DNA from: Lunularia cruciata
Taxonomy: Eukaryota > Streptophyta > Marchantiopsida > Lunulariales > Lunulariaceae
DNA: 64,000 bases
NCBI GenBank assembly: GCA_948567375.1
Contig: OX419759.1
Coordinates: 57,513,493-57,577,492, forward strand
Reading direction: 5' to 3'
The notes under the pieces are model-generated. The model saw only the letters and a program-made list of their open reading frames with translations. It had not been told where the DNA came from and searched no databases. Of this stretch, positions 10,515 to 21,510 are shown piece after piece. The first letter of the stretch is position 1, and each line of letters begins with the position of its first letter. The position numbers and the translations under genes are program-made.

Positions 10515-12311
10515 TCACGGTCTAGAGCAGTTAGCAGGAACTAGTGCTACAGTTTCAGTACTCTCCTCGGTGATTACTGAACCACTTCTTGAAGTGTTTT
10601 GATAGCTCCTCAGGGTCAGAGATGAACCTTGCCACACTGATGTGGTTTTTCTCATTTTCCTGGGAACTGGGTACTCTTCTAGGTCGAAACCACTAACAAA
10701 CTCGATCCGAACGCTTGGACTTCCTGGAAGAGTTGTTGTGGCATGCTCGGGAACTTCAAACGACACAGCAGGGAAGTAGAATTTTGCTGGCATGTCATTC
10801 CACGCAACACCGAGTTCTGTTCCGTTTAATCCGAAGGAACAAGTGTTGTCAAACAAGTTCAGACGAACTTTGATCCTGGTAACAAAGTTGGTCAGGTTTG
10901 ATGCAAAAGATGGAACCACATCATAGTGCTCCCACTTTCTCGGATGATCTTTCCCTACCCTTGGCCGATTGACCGATATCTTCCCGTCTGGTGATAGCTT
11001 TAGTGCCCACCCATTATTGCAAGTTGACAGTGGTCCAGCCAATTCATCTGACAATACCTCAGGTGTCTCGGACATTACCATTCCGACTTCCAACAGAAAC
11101 TCACATCGTTCCGTATTGGGAACCAAAGGTGTTGCTTCTTCGATGATGACATCCCACTCATACAGTCTGCGTTGCCAAAATGCAGGTGACGAGAGTATGG
11201 CAACACCACTCGGGCCAGCAGTCTTTTCTAAAACATTTCCGTCTCCAAAGGTTCTGAAATGACCGTTGTGTTTCCAGCTATATAGAAGTGAAAGAGTCCT
11301 GCATGGCCTATTTAGCGCGTAAAAGCGAAATACTTCCATGAGTTTTGATGACGGGATGATCTTCAGAGGTTCCAGAACTCTGATCAGAAGAACTGGATGT
11401 ATCAGCCTAAGATTGAGGAGATCCAAGAGCTTTCTCTTAAAACCTGCTGAAGAACACGCTCTTCGCAACATAGAACTGGATGTAGCGTTTGTCTCTATCT
11501 GCTGATGCATGAGCTGATCGTCTATCCCTCCAGAGAGCTGCAAATTGTATGCTGCTTTTGCCCCAGGTAGACAATCAGCTACAGCTATAACGGCTGCACC
11601 AACCTCTAGGACTTGAGATGTACACCACAAAATCACCTGTCTTAAGCGTAGATATTCCCGTAGGAATACAATGGTTTCGTCATTATTGGGAGGCTCGATT
11701 TGGGTACTTTCCAGCAAGTAGATGAGAGCTTTCCCTGATAAACTTGTGAGGTCTATCATCCCCAGCCAACCACGGTCAATGTTTTGGGCAAGTTGGTGGG
11801 AGATTATGTCTACCTCAGAACTTGAATCATATGGGGATAAGAGATCTCGAAGAGTGGAAAGCCGGACTAAGCTGTGCGTAAGATTTTTGTCCAGGATGGT
11901 GTCATGTACATCTATCATCAAGGATCTCCAAATAATTTTTTCTAGACGGTGGAGAAGAAAAAACCTCGTAGCACGTATGGTCTCGAGGCCTGTGTTCCAC
12001 CATTCCATGTAGTTTCTCTCTCTAAGGCATTCGTATGATCGTGCTGCTCCAGTGTACAGAAACTCGAAGACGATCCAGAGCACTGATGAGGAGACACTTT
12101 GCAGAACAACCTCCGCCAGGTCGGATCCGCCATTTGATAGCATATTTTTGAGCATGGGAGATCTGGCACACAGCCACAAGCGGCTAGCATGCAGACGGAC
12201 ACCATCGCTAGTCACGAACACAACGTCACTTAAATCAGGGTTGTTCATCATCTTCTGTAGTACTTCCAAAATTTCTTGCTGATCAACAGATTCTCCATCC
12301 TCCTGAAGCAT
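10515..12311 (-). CDS. BTB/POZ-BACK-SPRY-like protein, 598 aa, single exon
   Basis: Intact 598-codon frame. Residues ~25-95 form a BTB/POZ domain: LSDVVF at 27-32, HASRLWLCARSPMLKNML at 41-58, then VLQSVSSSVLWIVFEFLYTG. A helical, BACK-like middle follows (~100-330). The last ~200 residues are SPRY-like, with GWALKLSPDGKI and a CSFGLNGTELG...YFPAVSF block. A basic tail (PRKMRKTT) ends the protein. BTB-BACK proteins commonly act as substrate adaptors of CUL3 ubiquitin ligases, with the C-terminal domain choosing the target; this role is inferred from family. The Met at 12311 is the first in frame and a telobox lies 32-45 bases upstream. There are no introns, no stops, and codon use is unlike the retroelements. 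Confidence 0.85.
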   Translation of the reverse strand: MLQEDGESVDQQEILEVLQKMMNNPDLSDVVFVTSDGVRLHASRLWLCARSPMLKNMLSNGGSDLAEVVLQSVSSSVLWIVFEFLYTGAARSYECLRERNYMEWWNTGLETIRATRFFLLHRLEKIIWRSLMIDVHDTILDKNLTHSLVRLSTLRDLLSPYDSSSEVDIISHQLAQNIDRGWLGMIDLTSLSGKALIYLLESTQIEPPNNDETIVFLREYLRLRQVILWCTSQVLEVGAAVIAVADCLPGAKAAYNLQLSGGIDDQLMHQQIETNATSSSMLRRACSSAGFKRKLLDLLNLRLIHPVLLIRVLEPLKIIPSSKLMEVFRFYALNRPCRTLSLLYSWKHNGHFRTFGDGNVLEKTAGPSGVAILSSPAFWQRRLYEWDVIIEEATPLVPNTERCEFLLEVGMVMSETPEVLSDELAGPLSTCNNGWALKLSPDGKISVNRPRVGKDHPRKWEHYDVVPSFASNLTNFVTRIKVRLNLFDNTCSFGLNGTELGVAWNDMPAKFYFPAVSFEVPEHATTTLPGSPSVRIEFVSGFDLEEYPVPRKMRKTTSVWQGSSLTLRSYQNTSRSGSVITEESTETVALVPANCSRP

Positions 12312-12342
12312 TGTATCGACAAGAGACTTAAAAGTCTCCGCG

Positions 12343-12356
12343 TTTAGGGTTTAGGG
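12343..12356 (-). promoter_or_regulatory. Telobox upstream of the BTB gene
   Basis: Two perfect TTTAGGG units on the plus strand, read as CCCTAAACCCTAAA in the gene direction, 32-45 bases before the start codon. Teloboxes (AAACCCTAA) near the transcription start are a known feature of plant promoters, especially of growth and housekeeping genes, and can recruit TRB-type proteins. Confidence 0.7.
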
Positions 12357-14555
12357 TGACGCATCCATGGCCCTCAGTTGGAAAGGAACTGCACGTGATC
12401 ACCTCCGACGACAATTGGAGTACCACCACAAGAAATTATCGGCTCAGTATATCCCCCGGTAGATAGGTTCCTCTGCTGAGCTTGGTTTGAGTCTCGAAGT
12501 GAGTACTAGCTACTACATATTCCTTCGATTTGTAGATTAAAGCAGTTCTATCTATGATGTAAGGTTCAAGTTTTAGATATTAACAACAGTTGATAGTATC
12601 AATTCGATTTGAGACATATACAATCCCTAGCTCTTATTCTACTGTCTTTGCTACCACTCAAGATCTTCAACCTGTCTGAAATCTGGATTACTCAGTGAAT
12701 CATAGACTGGAAGACAGTTCAGACTTCGTAGTGGGAATATCCACTCGAAAGTAAAAAATCAGTCCGCGATGACACTGAACACAGACTCGGTGATCAAAAG
12801 AAAAATTCAACACCTCAAGCTACCACGAATATCAAATTGGCGGCAAGAAGCTTGCAGATTACAGAGTCTGGTCTGTTGTTCTCTTTAACATTAATTAGCA
12901 AGTTCCAGTGTGTAATTCTGGTGGTACACAGCGCGCAATGCTCCACAAGTCATCAAGACCTGTAACCTCGGAATATGGAGCACTTCTTCGATGAAGCACA
13001 GTGCGCTTTGCGCTTCAATTCGGGAATGTGGAAGCTCTATCATCCCCAAAACTTGTAACCTCGCCGTCCCTTAGTTCAATGATCGATCCGGATCCATGGG
13101 TGAGAACACCTTTTACCGCCCGATTTCAAACTTGAACCACCCAGTAGATTTCTTTTCATAAATCGCATATACCTATCGTCTACTTGGCAAGTGACACGGC
13201 AGTGATGTCCAATATAGACCTACACTTGTTCTACGGCTTTGCTTTATTGAGAAATCAGGGTTCTTTTCACGTTGCTGAACTCTCGTTCACAACCTCTAAT
13301 CTCGTGGTCTCTAGATAAAAGAAGAAAGGAGAAAAGTGCGCCATTATAAAAAGGAACATTATGTCCATTTTGTATTTCAAACTTACATAAAATATATGAC
13401 CAATCAAATATCCACCTGTCGTCATGTGTCAATTATCCAGTCTAGTTATGAGAGAATTTATTTATTTTCCGTCTTCTGGTTTTCGAATCAGCTTTCTCAA
13501 CGAATAGTGTAAGCACCACACTGGCACAAGACATAATGAAACTGACAAGACATATTACAATATAGTTAAGACACAACTGGCATGACTTTTAGCATCTGAA
13601 AGATGGGACTCAATTCATAAAACGTCGTGGGTGGTACAGAACTTCCATAGGATAATACAATTTGTGATTCGGGAGGTCCTGGGGTCAGAAGGGAGCTTTT
13701 CGACCAAGGATCTGCGTGGATCTGAAGGAGAAAATACAGGATTATAGATGAAACATTCAATCTCTTCAGTACCAAGTCCTATCGTGGACAAGAAGACCAA
13801 GAAAGTCGAATGGACCTGAAGGATCCATCCGTCACGCAACTGTCAACGATTTGTTTGGTTTCGGGACTAGTTAAACTTCTGGACTGCGTGTTCGCTCATT
13901 CTCCTCCACTAGTTTGCACCCCTTTACAACTGATCAGGGGGAGAATCGTGGTTGAAATATCGTCCAAAATCTCAGTCGTAAAACAATTGTTGAGTCCTAA
14001 ATACGCTGAACTTAATCTGTTCTTAGGGTTCCATATTATTCGTCCTTCAATCTCCAAGATCAGTGATACTGCTACTTCCACTCGAAATCAATTTCATATT
14101 TTTGATAGCCTCGAGCCGCAGGGTTTGCTCTACAGGTGAGCTATAATTCTTCTTGAATTGGATGAAAGCTTCTTTCATTACGCTGCAGAACAACGGGATA
14201 TAGATACAAATTAAATCAGGACTCGAGTTCTGGCGAGTATGACTGATCTTGGTTTCATAGAATCACCTGTACAAAGAGGACGATGTTCTCAATCCCAGAT
14301 TCCTGTTGTTGACTATGACCGAGAGACGTTTGATACCGCAATGCGGATATGTCAAATGCTTTCCATCCTTGAATTCATGGCCCACGAACCAAATAACTCT
14401 CTTAACAAATGCAACGGCTCACTACCGGGGACTCATCCGCGACACGACCCCATACCTTAGATGTCCATTAGATAAAAGATCCACAACACGATTCAGGTTA
14501 TAAGTTTGTCCCATTGATCACTATAAGTGGTAATTGCTGTAGCAACTTAGTGGTT
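12357..14555. other. Intergenic spacer upstream of the BTB gene, no gene recognised
   Basis: It probably includes the BTB promoter in its first few hundred bases. Open frames of 60-110 codons occur (for example 13810-14139 plus), but none shows a known domain and several overlap one another on both strands. No retroelement motif was recognised until about 14556. Confidence 0.45.
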
Positions 14556-14718
14556 CAAGGCAATGTTGAGTACAAAGACCAAGGTGGAATTACAAGAGTT
14601 GTATCTACATGAGTTAAAGTTGCAAGTGCAAGTGCAAGAGACTTGTAGGAGACAAGCCCATAATGTAGATATGAATCATTTGTTGATTACTCTTAGAGAA
14701 AGTGTAGACAAGAAAGTG
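14556..14718 (+). repeat. Family A LTR fragment (coiled-coil part) joined to B4
   Basis: ATGTTGAGTAC..., LHELKL, QETCRRQAHNVDMNHLLITL and the following residues match the coiled-coil part of the A LTR (LHELKLLVQETRRRQ...LLISL at about 44110-44220). At about 14718 the similarity switches abruptly, in frame, to the 5' part of family B (GLGENLSTTIEILLFS, as at 35540-35590). Confidence 0.7.
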
Positions 14719-14793
14719 GAGAAGGGTCTTGGAGAGAATCTTAGTACAACTATAGAAATATTATTATTTTCATCGTCTAGTTCTCAAGATTAA
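14563..14793 (+). pseudogene. Chimeric open frame: A coiled coil fused to B leader
   Basis: A 76-codon frame whose first ~50 residues come from the A LTR coiled coil and whose last ~25 come from the family B gag leader (ending SSSSSQD). It shows that the recombination junction kept the frame. Probably a fossil with no function. Confidence 0.4.
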
Positions 14794-15009
14794 TGATGGA
14801 TATAATCTTTCAACTGATGTATAAACTATACACGCGTGTTAAATTAATATGCACTTTAGAATTTGATGTTACTATAGAAATCTTGGAGTAACCTGAACCT
14901 TTTGTATTCTCTAGGGTAGATTATTCTCAAATGGTGTTATTCATATACATACTCTATTAGTTATAGAGAAAAAAAATATATATATATAGAGAGAAAAAAG
15001 AAAGATAGA

Positions 15010-15960
15010 GAGTGCCCAAGATAGAGAAACTTTCTATTTTCTTTAGCAATAGAGAAGATGTGGAGGTCTTTGTGAGAGATTTCAAGAGAGCTTGCATTAG
15101 AAACAATGAGAGAAGAAAGAATGAGTAGGCCTCATTATTACCGGATTTCTTTGAGGATGCATCACTTACCTGGTATGAGTTAAAATACCAAAAGAGAGAG
15201 AGGAGAGATGGCAAGAAAATTCTTGGGAGAGTTTTACTTTAGCACTCATTGAAAAATTTCTTCCAGATGAGAGTTATGAGAGATCAATGAGTGAGGTTAC
15301 TTTCCTCAAACAAGGAGATGGAGAGAAAGTGAGAGTCTATGGAGAAAGAATGGAAAAGTTAGATTCCAGATTTTGCATAATGTTAAGGAAGGGTAAGGAT
15401 GATGTGGAGATTACTATGATTGGCATAAGAGCCATGCTCACCAAGAATTTTTTGTGATAGTTGAGACCATAAATAAGAAATAAGGTGAGATATGAGAAAC
15501 TTTATTCCAAGGTTGAAGATTATGATTCATATGGTGGAGAGTTTGGAAGGAATGAGAGTGATTTGGTGGCGAAAGAGGTTGTGTATCCTCCTAAAGGCTA
15601 CAAGCATGGTGGACCTTATCATACTTTGGTGGCAAGGGTTGCACCACAAGTAGTAGTTGCTTCGGTTCTTGCACCTCTACCAAAAGATCCACTTCAAACC
15701 ATCACAAAACAACTTGCAAATCTCAAGATCAATGTAGTGCAACTATTTGAGAAGAGAGAGGTGGAGCAAAATGTGAGGAGAGGGCCTAAGAGTTATAGAA
15801 TCTATCCATATAGATGAGGCCACCTAACCAACAATATCAATGATAGAAATTGTTTTGGTTGTGGAAGAAGAGGTCACATCCAAAGGAATTGCCCAAATTC
15901 TACCTACCATGGAGGAAGGGATTACAAGGGAGCCAATAGAGAGCCAAGCTAAACCCAAGC
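15010..15960 (+). pseudogene. Family B gag (capsid and CCHC) in B4
   Basis: The capsid-like part (about 15020-15300) keeps F-x-FKRACIRNNERRKNE, LLPDFFEDASLTWYELKYQKRER and FLPDESYER. A Pro-rich segment follows in the open stretch 15485-15817. The zinc knuckle at 15851-15892 is intact, C-x2-C-x4-H-x4-C (CFGCGRRGHIQRNC). The order matches B2 gag at 35817-37071. Broken by several stops. Confidence 0.75.
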
Positions 15961-16379
15961 GGCTCCTAATCCAAAAAAAGGTAAGGGGATATTATCTATA
16001 AATGTAGTTGAGAGCAAGTTTGAGAAGTAGGATTGCTCAAACTCCAAAGATCCTAATTTGGATATTTTGGCATAAGAGAAGAAGAGAGTTTGTTTTGTAG
16101 AGGATGTACACTCTTCAGAAGGATTCACTCCTAGCAAGGATACTCTTTTGGCATACTAGGAGTAGTTGCACAAGCACAAGCACAAGCACTTCAACACCAT
16201 CAACAACAAAGACTCCAGGGAAGAAGTTGGGAATGGAGGACTTCTTGATCCCAAAGCAACAATGGAACTATAATGTGTTGGAGGATGTTGGTAGTCACCG
16301 AGCTAACATCATAGTGGGTCAATTGATTGCTTTGATCCTTCCTTGAAAAAGGAGCTTAGAGGTGGTTTGAGCTCTTCCA

Positions 16380-16960
16380 AGAGTAAGAGGAAGAAGAAGG
16401 CAAAAGCTCCAATATCAATGGGGTGATGGATGCCAAACCAATACCATGGGAGGCTTGTGAATATGCCTCCAAGATTGATGTGAGAGTGAATGGTCACAAC
16501 ATCAAAGATGCACTTGTTGATGGAAGATCAGTAGTGAATGTTATGTCAAAAAGGTTGATGAAGAAGTTAGGTATGATACCCTCCAGACCTTCAACATTTG
16601 TAGGGAGCATGGCAAACAAGCAACAACTTTGACCAATAAGGGTAAAAAATAAGGTGGTAATTTCAATTATGGGAGTTCAAAATCTTATGACTTTCCAAGT
16701 CTTGAAGGATTTAAGCTATTATTTGCTTCTTGAGAGGCCATGGTTGAGAGAAATTTGCACAAATAATTGATAGCACAAAGGGTACTTGAGGATTGGGCCA
16801 TCAAACTATAGAGTTACTGTTCCTATCACTAACACCGCCAACACTTCACATTCAGATACACCATCCTTTGATTATTGGGAATTAGATTCTAAAGAAATAT
16901 CTTCAGGTGTGGACACAAGCATGGAAGACTTCCATGGAGGAGGATGAATCTGAATTTGAT
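16380..16960 (+). pseudogene. Family B protease remnant in B4
   Basis: NGHNIKDALVDGRSVVNVMSKR at about 16485-16560 is the active-site region. The B2 copy has DGGS at this place and B4 has DGRS, so the third active-site residue is changed. A diverged LLERPWLR-like block (about 16720-16750) and the YLRIGPSNY segment follow. A basic stretch with a CACAAG repeat (about 16170-16190) lies upstream, between gag and protease. Confidence 0.6.
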
Positions 16961-17109
16961 TCATATGTGTATCCTTGTGTGCTATGGATTTTTCACCTAA
17001 GCCAAAGGTTTTGAAAGACCCAAATAAATCACCATTGACACTTCAGGAGATAGAGAGGAGGTTATCTACCCTCAAGTATGGTCCAAATGTTACCAAGGAG
17101 GAGAAGGTA

Positions 17110-18650
17110 TGTGACAACCCAACAAGTATCACTTTTTCACTAATCAGTAAGGAAAGTTTGTTCCCATAGAGATATGAGTCAAAAATGGTCAAATACAAAG
17201 TAAACAATAACAATTTAGTTCTTCTTGATTGCATCTCTAATCTCTCTAGTAGAAACCACACCAAGAAGAGAGTAACAAACAATAATTTTTAGTCTCATCA
17301 CAAATCTACACTCATAATCACAACTCCATCAAATCTTTCGAAACAAACTTGATAGTGATGATTCAGATTTTTCCAAAAAAGCTACTTCACTACAAAACGA
17401 CTTCACCTCAAAATTGTGTTCTACCCGTCTACTAAAGGCACAAGTTCCATAATCAAAATTGCTTTACATCAACCCATATTTTGCTCACCAATGCAAAATA
17501 CTACCAACACTACAATTTCTCTCAGATCTATCAAGGTATTGCTTTGATTGCTATTCACTTAGGATCAAACACACAAAATGAAATCAAAACTATAGAATCC
17601 AACATCCAACACTCTAACTTGCACTTTGAAATAATCCAAACACTCACAAACACACACAAGAATGATACTTGGAACTAAGCTGAAATTACAAGCACTAAGT
17701 TACAACACTTCGCTCAACTTCAAAAATACAAATTTTGAACAAAAACATACTATGAATGCTTCCTTTAAATAGGTAGAGCACTTTGATAATTATCTAACTA
17801 AAATACCATTCTACAACAACTTTTCCAACCTAGAGATCCAAAATGGCAAACCACCTCTTCATATTTGCCTCTTCAAATCTCAAATCTATTCTTACTCCGA
17901 TTCAATGTCAACCTCAACTTTGGCTTCCAAACCCAATGTTCCTTCAAGAATTTCCTCTTCTTTGAGTCTATCCACTACTACTACCTCCCCTATTTTTACT
18001 ATCTCTTCACTTTGAACTACAATTGCACTCATGGGTAATCTATCTAATTCTTTATTAGCTAACCCACTCTTCTCTAATGCTATGAGTTACTAAACCAAAG
18101 ATACTTGCACTCCTACTTCTATGATTTTGGACTTCTTCTCCTCCTTCTCACTACTCCAAAGTTTATCTAATTCAGATCTTACTAAATCTAATTTGGAACA
18201 AACATTGTCTCCTACTTCTACCATTTTTCTATATACTCTATCTCTCAAGCAAACCATCAAACTTTTCATATCTACATCCTTCACCTTCCTCTTATGAGTT
18301 TCCTACACAATAAGCTTCAACTCATGCAGTCTTGGTTCCTCCAACTTACCCTTGGCTTTAGTACTTAGCATTGCTCTCATTCTTTTGATGACCTCTCCTA
18401 CTAACTCCGATGCATACCCCTAAGAGCATTCCACCTTCAACTCTTCTCTATACATCTTCAACTCGTCTTTGTACTTGGCTGCCAACATCTTCTTCTCTTT
18501 GGCATACAGAGCAATCTGATCCTCAACACTTCTTACTAGACCTCCTAGTCTTTCTTCCTCTTGGTGTCTGATTGTCAATTCCCCCTGCCATGCTTGGTCT
18601 TTCTCTGTTGTGCTCTTATTTAGGCTCTCTAACTCTCACTCCATCACAGT
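17110..18650 (-). repeat. Family A LTR, minus orientation, 3' part only
   Basis: It begins TGTGACAACCC (reverse complement of the LTR end GGGTTGTCACA) and runs back through the R-U5 block, the TATA-like block (CCTTTAAATAGG near 17763) and the coiled-coil coding region. The similarity ends at 18650, where the C LTR starts, so the remaining ~1.5-2 kb of this LTR is missing here. It interrupts B4. Confidence 0.75.
18090..18560 (-). pseudogene. LTR-encoded coiled-coil fragment
   Basis: MKDVDMKSLMVCLRDRVYRK, VEVGDNVCSKLDLVRSELDKLW and VGVQVSL (18090-18284) match the coiled-coil frames at 6617-7219 and 43681-44562. Upstream on the minus strand, further E/K-rich codons continue to about 18560 with stops. 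Non-functional copy. Confidence 0.6.
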
Positions 18651-20050
18651 TATCATACCATTTGTAGCTTGGCATCTAGATTGCTTGGACATTGGAGTAG
18701 TAATGATAGTAGTTGGGGGTATGTGGCAATTACTCATAGACTACTTTTTGACAGTCAAATTTAATATTCTGGATACTAACTACATGGTGGGGCTCACCAT
18801 CACTTGCACCATTTGCACCATGGAGTGTGCCATCAGTGAGACCGTTGGGTTGAGAGCTAGATCAAAATCAGGAGTATACCTTGGAAGTGCAGCTCCATAG
18901 AACTCACTTCTCTATTGTTGAGCATTTGAGTCCTTAGCTAGAGTGGATAAAAAGTTGATAAGCGTCACATGGAGTCTTTTAGCTAGAGTGTGTGTGGTTT
19001 GATTGTAATCAATGCCCAATTTTGGGCAGATTATTGAGTGATAGATTAAGTATTGATCTGATTGAGTGTGATTCGAGTTGTGTAAACAAATTGATTACAA
19101 TAGAGAAGTGAGAGTTAGGAGGAAATTGGGTGCAAGAACTAAGGGTGGTGGTGGTATCTCCAAGCCCAGTGGATCATGATACCTTGATTGCAATTCTGAT
19201 TTCCCTAGGAGTGTCTGTGTACAGAAGCGTTGGCCAAATTTGGAGCTAAGGAGAGTCAATTTCAAGTGGTAGTTGTGATTTTGAGCTTAGGAGGTGAACA
19301 CTAGACCAATCTGGTGCGAGTTGAGCTCAAAAATGAAATTGAAGGTGGAGTTGGGAACCCATTCTTGTGAATTAGAGATTTGATGATCCTCATCTTTCCA
19401 ATTTGGTTCAAGCAAAGAGTTAACGGAGGATTTAGCAATCAGCCAAATTTAGAGATTTATGTCAAATTTTATGTAAGATTTTATGTCAAATTTGTGTTAG
19501 ATTTTGTGAGTTTATGTCAGATTTTACAAAGAGTTTATATCAGATTTTTGCAAGAACTTTGATCTCATTCTTTGTGGTCCTCGTAGCTCAAGAAGTAGAT
19601 AGGTACTCCAATTATATCAAATGCCAAATGGTGATAGGGTTAGTCCGGTGTTGATTTATGAGATGGAGGGTTTTTGTTTAGCCTCCTTGTGAGAGGACCC
19701 CTCACCCCCAGTCTTTACTTCTTGTTTGTGCACCATGTTTGTGTGAGGTGCCCTAAATTTAGAGCGTTGGTGCTCCAGTGTGCTCTCGGTCGTTAGGCTG
19801 GAGTGATAACCAATCAAACTACCTATAATTCTCTCCGGTGAGGCAAGAAGTGATGACTTGTAGATCATGAGAGTATGTGTTGTGATGGCAGGTTACATGT
19901 TGCACTCTCCTCTAGTGTAGGTGTCTTAGTTAGAGCTACATTAGTCGGTGATATTTAGTTGGTGGTGTTGGCACTTGGAGGTGTTAGCACTTGCGGAGGT
20001 TATAATTGTGGGTTGCAATTCTTGGTTACTTTGTCACAACGTAGTTCTTT
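18651..20050 (+). repeat. Family C LTR and leader (plus copy)
   Basis: It starts TATCATACCATTTGTAG, the decayed counterpart of TGTCACGCCATTTGTAG at the right edge (52287) of the inverted copy. The two copies can be followed almost end to end. The exact LTR 3' end is not clear. A TTGGTATCAGCATGC motif at 20086-20100 resembles an initiator-Met tRNA primer-binding site, but it lies at the start of the gag coding region, so it may be chance. Relative to the inverted copy, about 350 bp are missing near 19560. Confidence 0.65.
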
Positions 20051-20059
20051 GGGCATTCC

Positions 20060-21510
20060 AAAGGAGATAGCATTGTAGTGTGCAATGGGTTTACTTGGAG
20101 TGGCGCTTGGTATCAGCATGCATCTAAGGTCTTAGTGAAGGAGGAGATTGACTTTGAGTTGGAGTTTGACACAAGAGCTAATTCACTTGAGAGTGTACTT
20201 GTGGTGTATGCATTGTTGTTGTGGGATATAGATGAGATTTATGGGGCCTCCAAGGACCCCAAGCATTACTTTGGTATAGTGGGTACCATTGAGTTGAATG
20301 AATTCATCCATGAGTTTGATAGTTGCTGTGATCCACAACAAATGTGGAACTCGACTTTATTCACATCCTTCATGGTGTGGAAGGGCTTGTTTGAGCATTT
20401 GGAGGGCCCGCTGATGGACAACTACCATGAGTTCAAGAGAGCTCACTTGGAGTAGATTGAGCTATGGAGACAATATTGGTCTCCAAACTAGATCTCCATT
20501 ACTTCAAGCTTGGTTTCTAGGGGTAGATCGGTAGTACCCATGAGTTCTAGCTCTAGTAGCATTGGTGGGTCTCTTGGAGATGGTGCTACTATGAGTGGAA
20601 GTATGACTATAGGAGGTGGTGTAGTACCAGAGTTTAACCGCATGGTAGAGTTCTTCTAGTGTTTGAGGTAAAACTACTAGGGAGTACGGACTGACAAGTT
20701 GAAGAGCTTGCTAGAGTTCCAATGGAAGGCTGGAGAGAGCCTCTGCAAGGCATACACTTGCATGAGACAATTGATTGGTTTTACTTAGGGAGTTTTTGAG
20801 GCCCAAGAAGTCTAGTTTTGGTATGAGATACTATATAATAAGTCGCAACATAGAGTACATGATGCTATGTTGTTATAAGTTACTTTACCTACTTTGGTAG
20901 TGGTCTTTGGTTTGGCTGAGCATATTGAGCTCAACATGGTGGAGGAGAGAGTGGTATTTGGATTTGGTAGAGAGACCTCATCCATAGTTGTTACTTCTTC
21001 CAGAGTATAGAAAATGCACAATGCCATGTTGGTTTTCAAGGATAGGGTGGACAACCTAGGTCCTATGGAGCAAGTAGAGAGCCTAATGTAGCTAGACCCT
21101 TACCTTCATTTTTGGGTCAGCAGTAGCCAATGAGTGGTGGTGTTTCTTGTGGTAGACCTCATCATAGGAGAGAGTGAACTCAAGGCATCAGACCTGATAC
21201 CTCTAGTGCATCGCAGCTAGCAAAAAGACAATGTGAGCATTGCCACAAATTTGGTCACACTAGTGACCAAATGCTTTGACTTACACCTAGAGTTACAAAG
21301 TGGTAGAGCTACTATGGTAGGTGGTAGAGGAGCTCAAGGTCATGGAGGACAAGGTGGTAGAGGTGGCGGTAGAGGATCCACACCTAGTAGGGATGCAATA
21401 CCTGCCCTTACTTTTGATAAAACTATGGCTACTTGGATTGAGCAATTGGCGCATAGATTGGCTAGCATGGCCATAACTCAAAGGAGATCAGATTTGGGTG
21501 CTTAGGTTTC
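20060..21510 (+). pseudogene. Family C gag remnant
   Basis: Open stretch 20078-20455 with EIDFELEFDTRANSLES, LLLWDIDEIYGASKDPKHYF and FMVWKGLFEHLEGPLMDNYHEF. These match the inverted copy at 49898-50632 residue by residue. A capsid-like LLEFQWKAGESLCKAYTCMR block follows near 20705. The zinc knuckle CEHCHKFGHTSDQ at about 21218-21258 lacks its last Cys in frame because of a one-base shift. A Gly/Arg-rich stretch (GGRGAQGHGGQGGRGGGRG) follows. Stops are frequent. Confidence 0.7.

Larger units (their letters stand above)
14719..17109 (+). mobile_element. Family B gag-pro fragment (B4)
   Basis: Follows B2 (35540-37925) collinearly from the leader through gag and protease. It stops at ACCAAGGAGGAGAAGG, where an A LTR in minus orientation begins (17110). 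The part of B4 beyond that insertion is not found nearby. Contains stops and frameshifts. Confidence 0.75.

Noticed and set aside
10969-11262. Plus-strand frames inside the BTB gene
   Set aside because: They overlap the intact 598-codon minus frame with clear domain content and show no motifs of their own.
13810-14139. 109-codon plus-strand frame in the BTB upstream spacer
   Set aside because: No domain, unremarkable composition, and an overlapping open frame on the other strand. Not supported as a gene.
20086-20100. Initiator-Met type primer-binding site in element C
   Set aside because: TTGGTATCAGC is present but lies within gag coding sequence, and the inverted copy reads CTCAATATCAGC. 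Mentioned in the C LTR entry only as a possibility.
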